DNA of 64,000 bases, from assembly GCA_025965895.1 (NCBI GenBank), contig JAOPWC010000185.1, positions 1 to 64,000 on the forward strand, in the 5' to 3' direction. The DNA comes from Mycobacterium sp. GTDB lineage: Bacteria; Actinomycetota; Actinomycetes; Mycobacteriales; Mycobacteriaceae. Below the pieces are notes generated by a model. That model had not been told where the DNA came from. It ran no database searches and was given only the letters and a program-made list of their open reading frames with translations. The position numbers and the translations under genes are program-made. This document shows positions 20,120-30,910 of this stretch, piece after piece (positions within the stretch are counted from its first letter, which is position 1; every line of letters begins with the position of its first letter).

Positions 20120-23100
20120 TTGTGGGCCGTCGGGGCCGCCGCGCTGATCCTGTCCTTCGCCCAGTCGCCGGGACTGATCTCCCCCGACACCAAGCTCGAC
20201 CTCACCGCGAATCCGCTGCGGTTCTTGGAGCGGGCCGCCAATCTGTGGAACAGCGAGTTGCCGTTCGGCCAGGCGCAGAACCAGGCGTACGGATACCTGT
20301 TTCCGCACGGGGCGTTTTTCCTGCTCGGCCACACGCTGGGGCTGCCCGGCTGGGTCACCCAACGCCTGTGGTGGGCACTTCTGCTGACCGTCGGTTTCTG
20401 GGGGCTGCTGCGCGTCGCCGAGGCGCTGGGTATCGGCACGACCAGTTCGCGGGTCGTGGCCGCGGCGGCGTTCGCGTTGTCGCCGCGCGTGCTGACCACG
20501 GTCGGGTCCATTTCGTCGGAGACGCTGCCGATGATGCTGGCACCGTGGGTCCTGCTGCCGGTGATCCTCGCGCTGCGGGGCCAAAGCAATCTGCGCGGGT
20601 TGGCCGCGCGGGCGGCCCTGGCCGTCGCGTTGATGGGTGCGGTCAACGCCGTCGCGACGCTGACGGGCTGCCTGCCCGCGCTGATCTGGTGGGCCTGCCA
20701 CCGGCCGGACCGACGGTGGTGGCGGTTCACCGCATGGTGGCTGCTCGGCACCGTGCTGGCCACCTGGTGGTGGCTGGTGGCGCTGATCCTGCTGGGCCGC
20801 GTCAGCCCACCTTTCCTGGACTACATCGAATCGTCGGGTGTCACCACCCAGTGGACGTCGCTGATCGAGGTGCTGCGCGGCACCGACAGCTGGACACCGT
20901 TCGTCGCGCCCGGCGCCACCGCGGGCTCGTCGCTTGTGACCGGGCCGGTGGCGACCCTGGCCACGACGGTGGTGGCCGCGGCCGGCGTGGCCGCGCTGAC
21001 ATTGCGCTCGATGCCCGCCCGCGGGCGGCTGATCACGATGCTGCTCATCGGCGTCACGCTGCTGGCAGCCGGCTACTCCGGCGGCCTTGGATCGCCCCTG
21101 GCGCAGCACGTGCAGGCGTTCCTCGACGGGGGCGGCGCCCCGCTGCGCAACGTGCACAAGCTCGAACCCGTGATCCGGCTGCCGCTGGTCCTGGGTATCG
21201 CCCACCTGCTGGGACGTGTACCGCTGCCCGGCAGCGCGCCGCGGCGGGTCTGGGTCAACGCGCTCGCCCATCCCGAGCACGACAAGCGCGTCGCCGTCGG
21301 CATCGTCGTCCTCATCGCGCTTGCCGTCAGCACCTCGCTGGCCTGGACAGGGCGGCTGACGCCGCCGGGCGCGTTCGGCGCGATACCGCAGTACTGGCAC
21401 GACACCGCTGACTGGCTCGACGCACACAACAACGAGGGGCAGCCGCGGGGCCGGGTCCTGGTGGTACCGGGGTCGCCGTTCGCGACGCAGGTCTGGGGCA
21501 CCAGCCACGACGAGCCGCTGCAGGTGTTGGGCAACAGCCCATGGGGTGTCCGTGACTCCGTGCCTTTGACCCCTCCGCAGACCATCCGGGCGCTGGATTC
21601 CGTCCAACGGCTGTTCGCCGAGGGTCGTCCGTCCGCCGGCCTCGCTGATACGCTTGCCCGACAAGGCGTTTCGTACCTCGTGGTGCGTAACGACCTGGAG
21701 CCGGACACCTCACGTTCGGCGCGGCCGATCCTGGTACATCGCACCGTGGAAGGCTCCCCGGGGCTGACGAAGGTCGCACAGTTCGGCACTCCGGTCGGCG
21801 CCGGGACGATCTCGGGGTTCGTCGCCGACAGCGACCTGCGGCCCCGATACCCCGCGGTGGAGATCTACCGGGTCGAAACGAAATCCAGCTCCACCCCCGG
21901 CGCTTCGTACTTCGCCGACGCCGACGCGATGGCGCGCGTGGACGGCGGGCCGGAGGCGCTGCTCCGGCTCGACGAACGCCGCCGGTTGACGCACCAGCCG
22001 CCGCTGGGACCCGTGCTCACCACGGCCGACGCCCAACACGCCGGACTGGCAGTGCCCGTCGTCACGGTCACTGACACGCCGGCGGCCCGGGAAACCGACT
22101 ATGGCCGTGTCGACGATCACTCCTCGGCGGTGCGGACCCGAGACGACCGCCGCAACACGTTCAACCGGGTGCCGGACTACCCGAGCACCGCGGCGATGGT
22201 CTTCAGCGAGTGGACGGGCGGGCGGATCACCGTGTCCAGCTCGGCGTCCGACTCCACCGCGCTGCCCAACGTCTCCCCGGCGAGCGGGCCCACCGCGGCG
22301 ATCGACGGCGACCCGGCTACCAGCTGGGTGTCCAATGCGCTGCAGGCCGCGGTCGGCCAGTGGCTACAGATCGACTTCGACAAACCCGTCACCAATGCGG
22401 CGATCACGATCACTCCGAGCGCGACCGCGGTTGGCGCACAGGTCCGCAAGATTCAGGTCTCCACGGCGACCGGCACCACCACGCTGCGCTTCGACAAGGC
22501 CGGCGAACCGCTCACCGCGGCGCTGCCCTACGGCGAGACACCGTGGGTGCGGGTGACCGCGATCGGCACCGACGACGACTCCCCCGGCGTGCAGTTCGGC
22601 ATCACCGACGTCGCGGTGACCCAGTATGACGCCGACAGCTTCGCGCACCCGGTTGAGTTGCGCCACACCGTGGCGGTCCCAGGCCCCCCGACCGGTTCAG
22701 TAGTCGCGGGATGGGACCTCGGCCCGGAGCTGCTCGGCCGGCTTGGCTGCGCCGAAAGCCCCGAGCGGGTGCGGTGCGCCGCTGCGATGGCACTGGCCCC
22801 CGAGGAGCCGGTGAACTTCAGCCGCACGTTGACGGTGCCCGAGCCGACCACCGTCACGCCGATGGTGTGGGTGCGGGCCAGGCAGGGACCGAAACTGGCT
22901 GACCTGGTTGCCGCACCCGGGGCGGCACGGGCCTTCGGCGACGCCGACATGATCGACGTGTCCGGTTCGGCCTATGCCGCCGCCGACGGCGACCCCCGCA
23001 CGTCGTGGACGGCGCCCCAGGGCGTCGTGCACGGCAAGAACCCACCCACCCTGACCTTGCGATTGCCTGCACCCGCGCTGGTGACGGGGTTGCGGCTCAC

Positions 23101-24313
23101 GCCGAGCTCGTCGTCGGTCCCGGCCCATCCCACGCTGGTCGCCGTCGATCTCGGCAACGGCCCGCAGGTCCGCCGGGTGACGGAATCGGGGGACGGCGAC
23201 AGCGGCGTCCAGACGTTGCGGCTGACTCCGCAGGTCACCCAGACCGTCAAACTCAGCGTGCTGAGCTGGGACGACGTCATCGACCGCACCGCGCTGGGCT
23301 TCGACCAACTGAAGCCCCCCGGCATCGCGGAGATCGCCGCACTGGGCCAGGACGGCAAACCGATCGCCCCCGCCGACGCGGCACGCAACCGAGGCCGCCA
23401 CGTCGACATCGACTGCGGCCAGGGCCCGATGATCGCGATCACCGGGCGGTTCGTGCCGACCTCGGTCCACACCACCGTCGATGCGCTGCTGTCCGGCGAG
23501 CCGATCGCCGCACAACCGTGCCAGCGTGATCCGATCGCGCTGCCCTCGGGCCGACAGGAGCTGCTGATCAGCCCCGGCCCCGCGTTCGTCGTCGACGGCG
23601 CCCAACTGGCCGGGCCCGTCGCCACCGGCCTGCGCACTGCGGAAACCACTGCCGCGGACACCGGCACCTGGGAGCCCGCGCGCCGCGAGGTGCGCACGAC
23701 GCCGGCCGCGTCGCCTCGGGTGCTGGTGGTGCCCGAATCCGTCAGCCCCGGCTGGATCGCGCGCACCGCCGACGGCATCCGGCTGACCCCGGTCACCGTC
23801 AACGGCTGGCAGCAGGGCTGGGTGGTGCCGGCCGGCACCGGAGGCACGATCACGCTGACATTCCCGTCCAACGATCTGTACCGCGCGGGGCTGGGCGGCG
23901 GGCTTGCGCTGCTGCCGCTGCTCGCGCTGCTGGCGCTGGTGCCGCCACGGCGACGGCGCCCTCCCGATGAGGCCGCCCGGCCCTGGCGGCCGAACGCGGC
24001 GGCCAGCGCGGTCGCGGTGCTCGCGGTGGGATGGGTGATCGCCGGCGTGGGCGGCGCGGCGGTGTTCGCGGCGTTGCTCGCCCTGCGGTACTGGCTCACG
24101 AGGCGGCCAAAGGGGCCCTCAGGCACCGCGATAGCGGGCACCTCGGCAGCGGCGCTGATCCTCGCGGGGGCCGTGTTGTCCCGGCATCCTTGGCGATCGG
24201 TCGGCGGATACGTCGGGCACTCATGGGGTGTACAGCTGCTGGCGCTGATCGCGATCGGCGCGGTCGCGGCATCTGCGGTGTCAATGACCAGCCGCAAAGA
24301 CCCGGTCCCGTAG
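20120..24313 (+). CDS. aftD: Alpha-(1->3)-arabinofuranosyltransferase AftD
   Basis: ~1400 aa; SFAQSPGLISPDTKLDLTANPLRFLERAANLWNSELPFGQAQNQAYGYLFPHG; C-terminal CBM-like and TM regions. Start uncertain: TTG at 20120 or a non-ATG start further upstream. Confidence 0.93.
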   Translation: MWAVGAAALILSFAQSPGLISPDTKLDLTANPLRFLERAANLWNSELPFGQAQNQAYGYLFPHGAFFLLGHTLGLPGWVTQRLWWALLLTVGFWGLLRVAEALGIGTTSSRVVAAAAFALSPRVLTTVGSISSETLPMMLAPWVLLPVILALRGQSNLRGLAARAALAVALMGAVNAVATLTGCLPALIWWACHRPDRRWWRFTAWWLLGTVLATWWWLVALILLGRVSPPFLDYIESSGVTTQWTSLIEVLRGTDSWTPFVAPGATAGSSLVTGPVATLATTVVAAAGVAALTLRSMPARGRLITMLLIGVTLLAAGYSGGLGSPLAQHVQAFLDGGGAPLRNVHKLEPVIRLPLVLGIAHLLGRVPLPGSAPRRVWVNALAHPEHDKRVAVGIVVLIALAVSTSLAWTGRLTPPGAFGAIPQYWHDTADWLDAHNNEGQPRGRVLVVPGSPFATQVWGTSHDEPLQVLGNSPWGVRDSVPLTPPQTIRALDSVQRLFAEGRPSAGLADTLARQGVSYLVVRNDLEPDTSRSARPILVHRTVEGSPGLTKVAQFGTPVGAGTISGFVADSDLRPRYPAVEIYRVETKSSSTPGASYFADADAMARVDGGPEALLRLDERRRLTHQPPLGPVLTTADAQHAGLAVPVVTVTDTPAARETDYGRVDDHSSAVRTRDDRRNTFNRVPDYPSTAAMVFSEWTGGRITVSSSASDSTALPNVSPASGPTAAIDGDPATSWVSNALQAAVGQWLQIDFDKPVTNAAITITPSATAVGAQVRKIQVSTATGTTTLRFDKAGEPLTAALPYGETPWVRVTAIGTDDDSPGVQFGITDVAVTQYDADSFAHPVELRHTVAVPGPPTGSVVAGWDLGPELLGRLGCAESPERVRCAAAMALAPEEPVNFSRTLTVPEPTTVTPMVWVRARQGPKLADLVAAPGAARAFGDADMIDVSGSAYAAADGDPRTSWTAPQGVVHGKNPPTLTLRLPAPALVTGLRLTPSSSSVPAHPTLVAVDLGNGPQVRRVTESGDGDSGVQTLRLTPQVTQTVKLSVLSWDDVIDRTALGFDQLKPPGIAEIAALGQDGKPIAPADAARNRGRHVDIDCGQGPMIAITGRFVPTSVHTTVDALLSGEPIAAQPCQRDPIALPSGRQELLISPGPAFVVDGAQLAGPVATGLRTAETTAADTGTWEPARREVRTTPAASPRVLVVPESVSPGWIARTADGIRLTPVTVNGWQQGWVVPAGTGGTITLTFPSNDLYRAGLGGGLALLPLLALLALVPPRRRRPPDEAARPWRPNAAASAVAVLAVGWVIAGVGGAAVFAALLALRYWLTRRPKGPSGTAIAGTSAAALILAGAVLSRHPWRSVGGYVGHSWGVQLLALIAIGAVAASAVSMTSRKDPVP

Positions 24314-24325
24314 CACAATGCCGCC

Positions 24326-25303
24326 ATGCCACAAATGAACACGGTCGGGGGCGCCATCGACACATCGGCGCTCGGCGTCACCCTGATGCACGAGCACGTC
24401 TTCATCATGACCACGGAGATCACCCAGAACTATCCCGAAGCCTGGGGCGACGAAGACCAGCGCGTGGCCGACGCGATCACACGCATGAACGAGCTGACGG
24501 CCAGCGGCGTCGACACGATCGTCGACCTCACGGTCATCGGGCTCGGCCGCTACATTCCCCGGATTGTCCGCATCGCAGCGGCCACCGACTTGAACATCGT
24601 CGTCGCGACCGGCGTCTACACCTACAACGACGTGCCGTTCTTCTTGCACTATCAGGGGCCGGGCACCATTCTGGACGGCCCCGAGATCATGACCGACATG
24701 TTCGTCCGCGACATCGAGCAGGGCATCGCCGACACCGGGGTCAAGGCCGCGATCCTGAAGTGCGCCACAGACGAACCCGGAATGACTCCCGGCGTCGAAC
24801 GCGTGTTGCGCGCAGTGGCCCAGGCTCACCGCCAGACAGGCGTGCCGATCTCCACGCACACGCATGCGGCCACGCGCAGAGGACTTGAACAGCAGCGGAT
24901 CTTCTCCGACGAAGGCGTTGACCTGAGCCGCGTGGTCATCGGGCATTCCGGCGACACCACCGACATCGACTATCTCGAAGAGCTGATCGCCACCGGGTCG
25001 TACATCGGCATGGACCGCTTCGGCCTGGACGTGTACCTGCCGTTCGAGGATCGGGTGCGCACCGTGGCGCGGATGTGCGAACGCGGGCATGCCGACAAAA
25101 TGGTGCTGTCACACGACGCGTCCTGCTATTTCGACGCGCTGCCCGAAGCGATACTGCCTGTTGCCCTGCCCAATTGGCACTATCTGCACATCCACAACGA
25201 CGTGATCCCGGCGCTGACGGCCCGCGGCGTCACCGACGAGCAGATCCACACGATGCTGGTGGACAATCCCCGCAACATCTTTGCGGCCCAAGGCGGTTAC
25301 TGA
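24326..25303 (+). CDS. php: Phosphotriesterase-family protein (Rv0230c-like, Php)
   Basis: 325 aa; GVTLMHEHVFIMTTEI metal-binding HxH, ISTHTHAATRRGLEQQRIF, VIGHSGDTTDIDYLEELI, VLSHDASCYFD. Confidence 0.9.
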   Translation: MPQMNTVGGAIDTSALGVTLMHEHVFIMTTEITQNYPEAWGDEDQRVADAITRMNELTASGVDTIVDLTVIGLGRYIPRIVRIAAATDLNIVVATGVYTYNDVPFFLHYQGPGTILDGPEIMTDMFVRDIEQGIADTGVKAAILKCATDEPGMTPGVERVLRAVAQAHRQTGVPISTHTHAATRRGLEQQRIFSDEGVDLSRVVIGHSGDTTDIDYLEELIATGSYIGMDRFGLDVYLPFEDRVRTVARMCERGHADKMVLSHDASCYFDALPEAILPVALPNWHYLHIHNDVIPALTARGVTDEQIHTMLVDNPRNIFAAQGGY

Positions 25304-25353
25304 CACGCCCCGAGCCTGTCGGATGGATCGGGACGCAGTTCGTCGCACCGACA

Positions 25354-26535
25354 TCAGCGCACGCCGGCAGGCTCCGGCGTCCCGGTGATCGCGCTGTCGA
25401 GCGGCGGCGCGTAGCGGCTGCGGCGATACTCCCAGCGCCGCAACGCCACCCGGCACGGCGACTCGACCAGCGCGTAACTCACGGCCGCCATCGCCAACCC
25501 GAAGATCAGCGTCAGTACCAATACCACCGGCATGTCACCGGTGAAGGCGAACTTTCCGATCACGGGGAACACCATGTTGAGCGCCGCCAGATGCCAGATG
25601 AAAAGCCCGTACGACCAGCGGCCCAGCGTCACCATCGGGCGGCTGCCCAGAAAACCGTGCGGCGTGTGTGGGCGGTCGAGCACCAGCGGCGCCAGCAGGG
25701 CCCCGGCCACCACGGCGCCCATCGCCGTTCTGACCACGAACTGGCTCATCGTGGCCGGGGTCAACCCCTCGGGCCCGGCCAGCGGTGACGCGGCAACCAG
25801 ATAGGCGGCCACCGCGATGGCCGCCATCACGACCCGCCGCCGCGCCAGCGAGTGCATCCACCCCGGCGGGCTGACGGTCCACTCGGCCAACAGCATGCCC
25901 GCAGCGAACCAGCACGCGTACGCCGGCGGCCAGTTCAGCATGTTGACGCCCTGTGCGGTGTGGATCGGGACGAAACCCCAGGCCAAGCTCGCCAACGCCA
26001 ACGTGGCGATCGCCGGCACCCGGGCGCGGACCGGGAACCTGCGGGTCATGAGCGCCAGCACCGGCAGTGCGAGGTAGAAGGTGACCTCCACCGAGAGGCT
26101 CCACATCTGGGTGAGGCCTGCCGTCAGGGTCAGCGGCACGTAAATCTGGGTCAGAGTCAGGTTGGCCAGCCACACGGTCGGGCTGGCGTGGTCGGCGTCG
26201 GGCAGCAGCGTCAGGATCACCACGACCACAACGAGGTACGCCGGCATGATCCTGACGATCCGCGACCGCAGGTAGTGCGCGGTCGGGGGAACCTGCCGCA
26301 GGCCCCGTGCCGCACCCGCATGCCCGCGCCACAGCAGGAAACCGGTGAGCGCGAAGAACACCGCAACCGCCAGGTCGAACCGACCGAACAGCCGGCCGGC
26401 CACCCCGCCGGCGTGGCCGGTCTGAAACGCGACGTGAGTGATCACCACGCCGGTCGCGGCGCAGGCGCGCAAACCTTCCACGGCGGGAACGAAGCTGCGG
26501 GCCCCTCCGACGGGTTCACATCGACCTACCGACAC
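25354..26535 (-). CDS. Acyltransferase-3 family membrane protein (Rv0228-like)
   Basis: Multi-TM; RSFVPAVEGLRACAATGVVITHVAFQTGHAGG... FFALTGFLLWRGH ... RIVRIMPAYLVVVVV; GTG at 26535 chosen (ORF opens at 26646). Confidence 0.87.
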   Translation of the reverse strand: MSVGRCEPVGGARSFVPAVEGLRACAATGVVITHVAFQTGHAGGVAGRLFGRFDLAVAVFFALTGFLLWRGHAGAARGLRQVPPTAHYLRSRIVRIMPAYLVVVVVILTLLPDADHASPTVWLANLTLTQIYVPLTLTAGLTQMWSLSVEVTFYLALPVLALMTRRFPVRARVPAIATLALASLAWGFVPIHTAQGVNMLNWPPAYACWFAAGMLLAEWTVSPPGWMHSLARRRVVMAAIAVAAYLVAASPLAGPEGLTPATMSQFVVRTAMGAVVAGALLAPLVLDRPHTPHGFLGSRPMVTLGRWSYGLFIWHLAALNMVFPVIGKFAFTGDMPVVLVLTLIFGLAMAAVSYALVESPCRVALRRWEYRRSRYAPPLDSAITGTPEPAGVR

Positions 26536-26782
26536 AAATGACCAGTGTGCCGCACGGCTCTCCGGTCGCTTCTTGACCGCCCCCGCCCCCAGCGCAAACC
26601 GCGGGGAAATTGGGTAGTACCGCCACAGCGCAGCGCCCGGAAGCACCTGCGCGGTAGGCGTGAGACTTAGATTCTGCTGTTAGGGTCGAACGGGCTTTTG
26701 CCTCCACTGCCTGGTCGGAGCAAGTGGCGGCGGATGGTCATACAGTCCGTCTCGGTCGCGCAGAGGCCGGAAGGAGGCACGG

Positions 26783-28000
26783 TTGAATCGCGCAGTGGCG
26801 CTGAGAATAGCGGCGTGCGGCATCATGGGGCTCGGCGCTGCCCTGCTGATCGCCGCGGTGTTGCTGTTTACCTACACCACCGGCAAGATCACCAAAATCC
26901 CGCTCGACATCGACACCACCCTGGTCAGCGACGGCACCGGAGCAGCCCTGGATCCCGCCTCGCTTTCGGGCGATCACTTCGTTGTCGACAAGAACGTGCC
27001 ACTGGTCCAGCAGCAGCAGATCAGCACCGAGTCGCCGTCCAATGCCGACGTCGTGACGTTGCAGGTCGGCACCACGTTGCGCCGCACCGACAAACAGAAG
27101 GACACCGGCCTGCTGCTGGCGATGGTCGACACCGTCACGATCAACCGCAAAACCGCGATGGCCGTCTCCAGCGACACCAACCCGGGTGGCTCGGTGCAGA
27201 AGCCGCGCACGATGGACGGCACGAAGCCGCCCACCAATGTGGTGCTGTCCCACGAGGGGCTCAGCTACCGGTTCCCGTTCAACGTCCAGAAGAAGACGTA
27301 CCCGTATTTCGATCCGATCGCGCAGAAGGCCTACGACGCGAACTATGACGGCGAAGAGGATGTCAACGGCCTGACCACCTACCGTTTCAAGCAGAACGTC
27401 GGCTACGACGCCGACGGCAAGCTGGTGGAGCCGGTGAAGTACCCGTCGTTGTACGACCGCAACGAGGACGGCACCGTCACGGCGCGCGCGGCGCTGTGGG
27501 GCCTGCCCGGCCCGCCCGACGATCCGATCACGATGACCCGCTTCTACGCCGCTCAGCATGAGTTTTGGGTTGACCCGGTCAGCGGCACCATTCTCAAGGA
27601 GAAGGATCGCACGTTTCAGTACTACGCGCGCGACCCGCTCAAGCCCGAGGTGACGGTCGTCGACTACACCGTCACCTCGAACGAATCCACCATCGAGTCG
27701 CAGGTGAACGCCGCACGCGACGAACGCGACCGGTTGGCATTGTGGAACCGCATTCTTCCGATCACGTTCACTGCCATGGGCGTCGTCGCGCTGGTCGGTG
27801 GTGCGTTGCTCGGCGCGTTCAGCCTGCGAGCCGAAAACGCGCTCATCGACCCCGGCCTGGACAACGCCGACCACGGGTTCTTCGGGCCGCGAGGGGAGGC
27901 ACGCGAGCAGGTGCCAGGCGCCGAGGCCGAGACCGAGAAGCTGCCCGCGCAGCGCCCGATGCCCCGCGATCCCCCCAATCCGGGGCCGCCGCCTCGATAG
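26783..28000 (+). CDS. DUF3068 (PorA-family) membrane protein (Rv0227c-like)
   Basis: 405 aa; N-terminal TM, FDPIAQKAYDANYDGEEDVNGLTTYRFKQNV, EFWVDPVSGTILKEKDRTFQYY, C-terminal TM. Confidence 0.9.
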   Translation: MNRAVALRIAACGIMGLGAALLIAAVLLFTYTTGKITKIPLDIDTTLVSDGTGAALDPASLSGDHFVVDKNVPLVQQQQISTESPSNADVVTLQVGTTLRRTDKQKDTGLLLAMVDTVTINRKTAMAVSSDTNPGGSVQKPRTMDGTKPPTNVVLSHEGLSYRFPFNVQKKTYPYFDPIAQKAYDANYDGEEDVNGLTTYRFKQNVGYDADGKLVEPVKYPSLYDRNEDGTVTARAALWGLPGPPDDPITMTRFYAAQHEFWVDPVSGTILKEKDRTFQYYARDPLKPEVTVVDYTVTSNESTIESQVNAARDERDRLALWNRILPITFTAMGVVALVGGALLGAFSLRAENALIDPGLDNADHGFFGPRGEAREQVPGAEAETEKLPAQRPMPRDPPNPGPPPR

Positions 28001-28005
28001 CAACG

Positions 28006-29703
28006 GTGGTATCTGCGGCGCGGCGCTGGGCGGTGCCGGGGTATGCGCTGGCTCTTGTGGTGGCGATGACCGCACCGCTGCTGGCCCCCGGTTACCTGCT
28101 GCTGCGCGACGCGGTCTCGACACCGCGGTCGTATCTGTCCGACGACGCGCTGGGGCTCTCGGAATCGGCGCCACGGGCGCTGCCACAGGATTTCCTGGTG
28201 GCGGTGGCCTCCCGAATCATCGACGGCGGCGTGCTGGTGAAGGTGCTGCTGATGGTCGGGCTGTGGCTGGCCGGCTGGGGCGCGGCAAGGCTGGTGGCGC
28301 TGGTGGTGCCCGAGGCCGGCCTGGGTGGGCAGTTCGTCGCGGTGACCATCGCGATCTGGAATCCCTATGTCGCCGAACGGCTGTTGCAGGGGCATTGGAG
28401 CCTGCTCGTCGGCTACGGCTGTCTGCCTTGGGTGGCGGCGGCCATGCTGCGGCTGCGCGGGATCGGTTCGGGTGGCTCTCCCTCGATCTGGTCGCTGCTG
28501 TTCTGGATCGCAGCGGCGGGGTTGACCGCGACGGGCTTGATGATGGCCGCGACCGTCGCGCTGGTGTGCGCCGTCGTGCCCGGCCCCGGCACACCACGTT
28601 GGTTGTGCGCGTCTGTGGGCCTCGGCGTTGCGGTGGTGACCGCACTGCCGTGGCTGACGGCCAGCGCACTCGGGGCGTCGCTGGTCACGCCGCAGGCGGG
28701 GATCGCCCTGTTCTCGGCGCGAGCGGAGCCCGGGCTCGGCACACTGGGCAGCCTGGCCGCGCTCGGTGGCATCTGGAACGCCGACGCCGTACCAGGCTAC
28801 CGCACAACACCTTTCGGGCTGGTGGGCTCCGCGGCCCTGCTGGGAATTGTCGCGCTCGGCCTGGCGGCGGTATGGCGGCGGCCGCCTGCGGTCGCGCTGC
28901 TGGTGCTGGCAGCGGCCGCCATCGTGGTGCCCGCCGCGATGGCGACCGGTCCGGGCATCGCGGCGGTTGAGGCGGTCGTGCGGGCGCTCCCGGGCCTCGG
29001 CGTGCTCCGGGACGGGCAGAAGTGGGTTGCGCTGGCGATGCCGGGCTATGCGCTGGCCGGCGGGGGCGCTGCGGTGACACTGCGCCGGTGGATGCCGACG
29101 CCCGCCGCGGTCGCAGGATGCTGCGTGCTGCTCATCGCGGTGCTGGCCGACCTGGGATGGGGCGTATCCGGCAGCGTGATGTCGGTGCGCTACCCCCCGG
29201 GGTGGGCTGCGGTCGCGGCGTCGGTCAACGCCGACCCCCGGCCGGTGGCCGTGCTGCCCGCCGACATGATGAGGCGCTTCATGTGGTCGGGGCCGGCGCC
29301 GCTGCTCGATCCGCTGCCGCGGTGGGTGCGGCCGCAGGTGCTGTCGACAGGTGACCTGACGATCTCGGGCCAGACCGTGCCGGGCGAAGGTGACCGCGCG
29401 CGCCGCATCCAGCGCCTGCTGCTCGACGGCGCCGACCCTGGGGTGCTGGCCCGAGCGGGTGTCGGCTGGATCGTCGTCGAGTCCGGTACGGGAGGGGTAA
29501 CCGGCTCGGCTGCAAACACTCTCGACCTGCTACCGGTCACCTACCGTGACGAGCACCTGACCCTCTACCGTGTCGGCGGCGACTACCCGGGCGCGTCGGC
29601 CCGGCGTCGCGCGATCATGGTGATCAGCCACCTGGTGTGGCTGGCGGTGCTAACCGCCGGCGCCGCGGGCTCGGTGATCGGCGGACTCAGACGACTCCGC
29701 TGA
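28006..29703 (+). CDS. Large multi-TM membrane protein (Rv0226c-like)
   Basis: GTG 28006 six bases after the DUF3068 stop; VSAARRWAVPGYALALVVAMTAPLLAPGYLLLRDAV; ~12 hydrophobic segments; syntenic. Confidence 0.85.
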   Translation: MVSAARRWAVPGYALALVVAMTAPLLAPGYLLLRDAVSTPRSYLSDDALGLSESAPRALPQDFLVAVASRIIDGGVLVKVLLMVGLWLAGWGAARLVALVVPEAGLGGQFVAVTIAIWNPYVAERLLQGHWSLLVGYGCLPWVAAAMLRLRGIGSGGSPSIWSLLFWIAAAGLTATGLMMAATVALVCAVVPGPGTPRWLCASVGLGVAVVTALPWLTASALGASLVTPQAGIALFSARAEPGLGTLGSLAALGGIWNADAVPGYRTTPFGLVGSAALLGIVALGLAAVWRRPPAVALLVLAAAAIVVPAAMATGPGIAAVEAVVRALPGLGVLRDGQKWVALAMPGYALAGGGAAVTLRRWMPTPAAVAGCCVLLIAVLADLGWGVSGSVMSVRYPPGWAAVAASVNADPRPVAVLPADMMRRFMWSGPAPLLDPLPRWVRPQVLSTGDLTISGQTVPGEGDRARRIQRLLLDGADPGVLARAGVGWIVVESGTGGVTGSAANTLDLLPVTYRDEHLTLYRVGGDYPGASARRRAIMVISHLVWLAVLTAGAAGSVIGGLRRLR

Positions 29704-30874
29704 TCTTCCGGCCAGCGTGAACCGACGCGAGCACGGTACGCATCGCATCCGCGCTTTGCCGCCATGAGAATTCGGCGCTGCGGGCCTGCGCCTTGCGTCC
29801 GAGTTCCTCGCGCAGCAGCGGGTCGGCGAGCAGGTCCGCCAGCCTGTCGACGAGTTCGGCGTGGTTGTCGACGAGCACACCGGTGACGCCGTCGACGATC
29901 GAATCGGTCAGCCCACCGGAGGACCGATAGCCGATCGTCGGCACGGCGTGCTGGGCGGCCTCGGTGACCGCCAGGCCCCATCCCTCCTTGCGTGACGGCA
30001 GGATGTGCACCCAAGACCGTTGCACCACATGGTGTTTCGCTTTGTCATCCACGTGTCCGTAAAACGTGACAATATCGGCGATACCCAGATTCTCGGCATG
30101 CTGCACGAGCCGGTCGTGCCACCAGCCACCGCCGACGACGTCGAGGTGCAGGCCGACAAATCTGGTGCGCAGCAACGCAACCGCCTCGAGCGCGTCCTCG
30201 ATCTGCTTGTGCGGCACCAGCCGGGACAGCACCGCAACCCGCGGGGTCGGCGAACGGGGCTCGGTCAGCGTGCGCGCAGGGGCCTTGTCGAGGCCGTTGC
30301 GGACCACCGCGATGCGGTCGAGGCCGACGCCGAGATCGGCCAAGTCGCGCGCCGACGGCAGCGACACCGTCACGTACTGATTGCGCCGGTGCACGCGTGG
30401 CGAGAACGTCGACTCGCAGAACCAGCCCAGGCGGCCGAGCCACCGGCCGGCCACCGGCCACTGCTCGCGATGGCAGTGGTGCACCAGCACCGCCACGCGG
30501 CTGCCGAAGACCAGGCGCGCAAAGAACGGCCACCCGTTCTGGGTGTCGATCACCACGTCGGGGCGTGCTCCCCGGAGGGCGCCGACCCCCAGCTGCGCGC
30601 CGATCAGCGCCAGAAGCGCCCAGGCATAAACGGAGTAGCGGCCGCCACGCCGGCTGATTCGCACGCCGTCGACGACCTCGTTGCGCGGCGCCCCGTCATA
30701 TTCGGCGGTACGCAGTGTGACATCCAGACCGGAGGCGGCCAGGTGCGCGCCGATCCGCTGCAGATAGGTTTCGCTGCCGCCGCCCTGCGGATGCCCGGTG
30801 TCGCGCCAGCACAGCAGCAGGACCGAGCCCACCCCCCGCAGTGCGCCGCTCGCAGACCCTTGCGAATCAGACAT
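29687..30874 (-). CDS. GT4-family glycosyltransferase (Rv0225-like)
   Basis: 395 aa; GGSETYLQRIGAHLAASGLDVTLRT, VHILPSRKEGWGLAVTEAAQHAVPTIGYRSSGGLTDSIVDGVTGVLVD. Confidence 0.92.
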   Translation of the reverse strand: MSDSQGSASGALRGVGSVLLLCWRDTGHPQGGGSETYLQRIGAHLAASGLDVTLRTAEYDGAPRNEVVDGVRISRRGGRYSVYAWALLALIGAQLGVGALRGARPDVVIDTQNGWPFFARLVFGSRVAVLVHHCHREQWPVAGRWLGRLGWFCESTFSPRVHRRNQYVTVSLPSARDLADLGVGLDRIAVVRNGLDKAPARTLTEPRSPTPRVAVLSRLVPHKQIEDALEAVALLRTRFVGLHLDVVGGGWWHDRLVQHAENLGIADIVTFYGHVDDKAKHHVVQRSWVHILPSRKEGWGLAVTEAAQHAVPTIGYRSSGGLTDSIVDGVTGVLVDNHAELVDRLADLLADPLLREELGRKAQARSAEFSWRQSADAMRTVLASVHAGRKISGVV

Positions 30875-30910
30875 GGGGGATCAGCGTAGCCGCTGCATAA
30901 GGTGTGCCTG

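Noticed and set aside
20054-21664. 536-aa minus-strand ORF opposite aftD
   Set aside because: Low-complexity Gln/Arg/Gly-rich antisense frame; aftD is clearly coding on the plus strand.
22972-24423. 483-aa minus-strand ORF opposite aftD 3' half and php start
   Set aside because: Antisense shadow frame, spans two genuine plus-strand genes.
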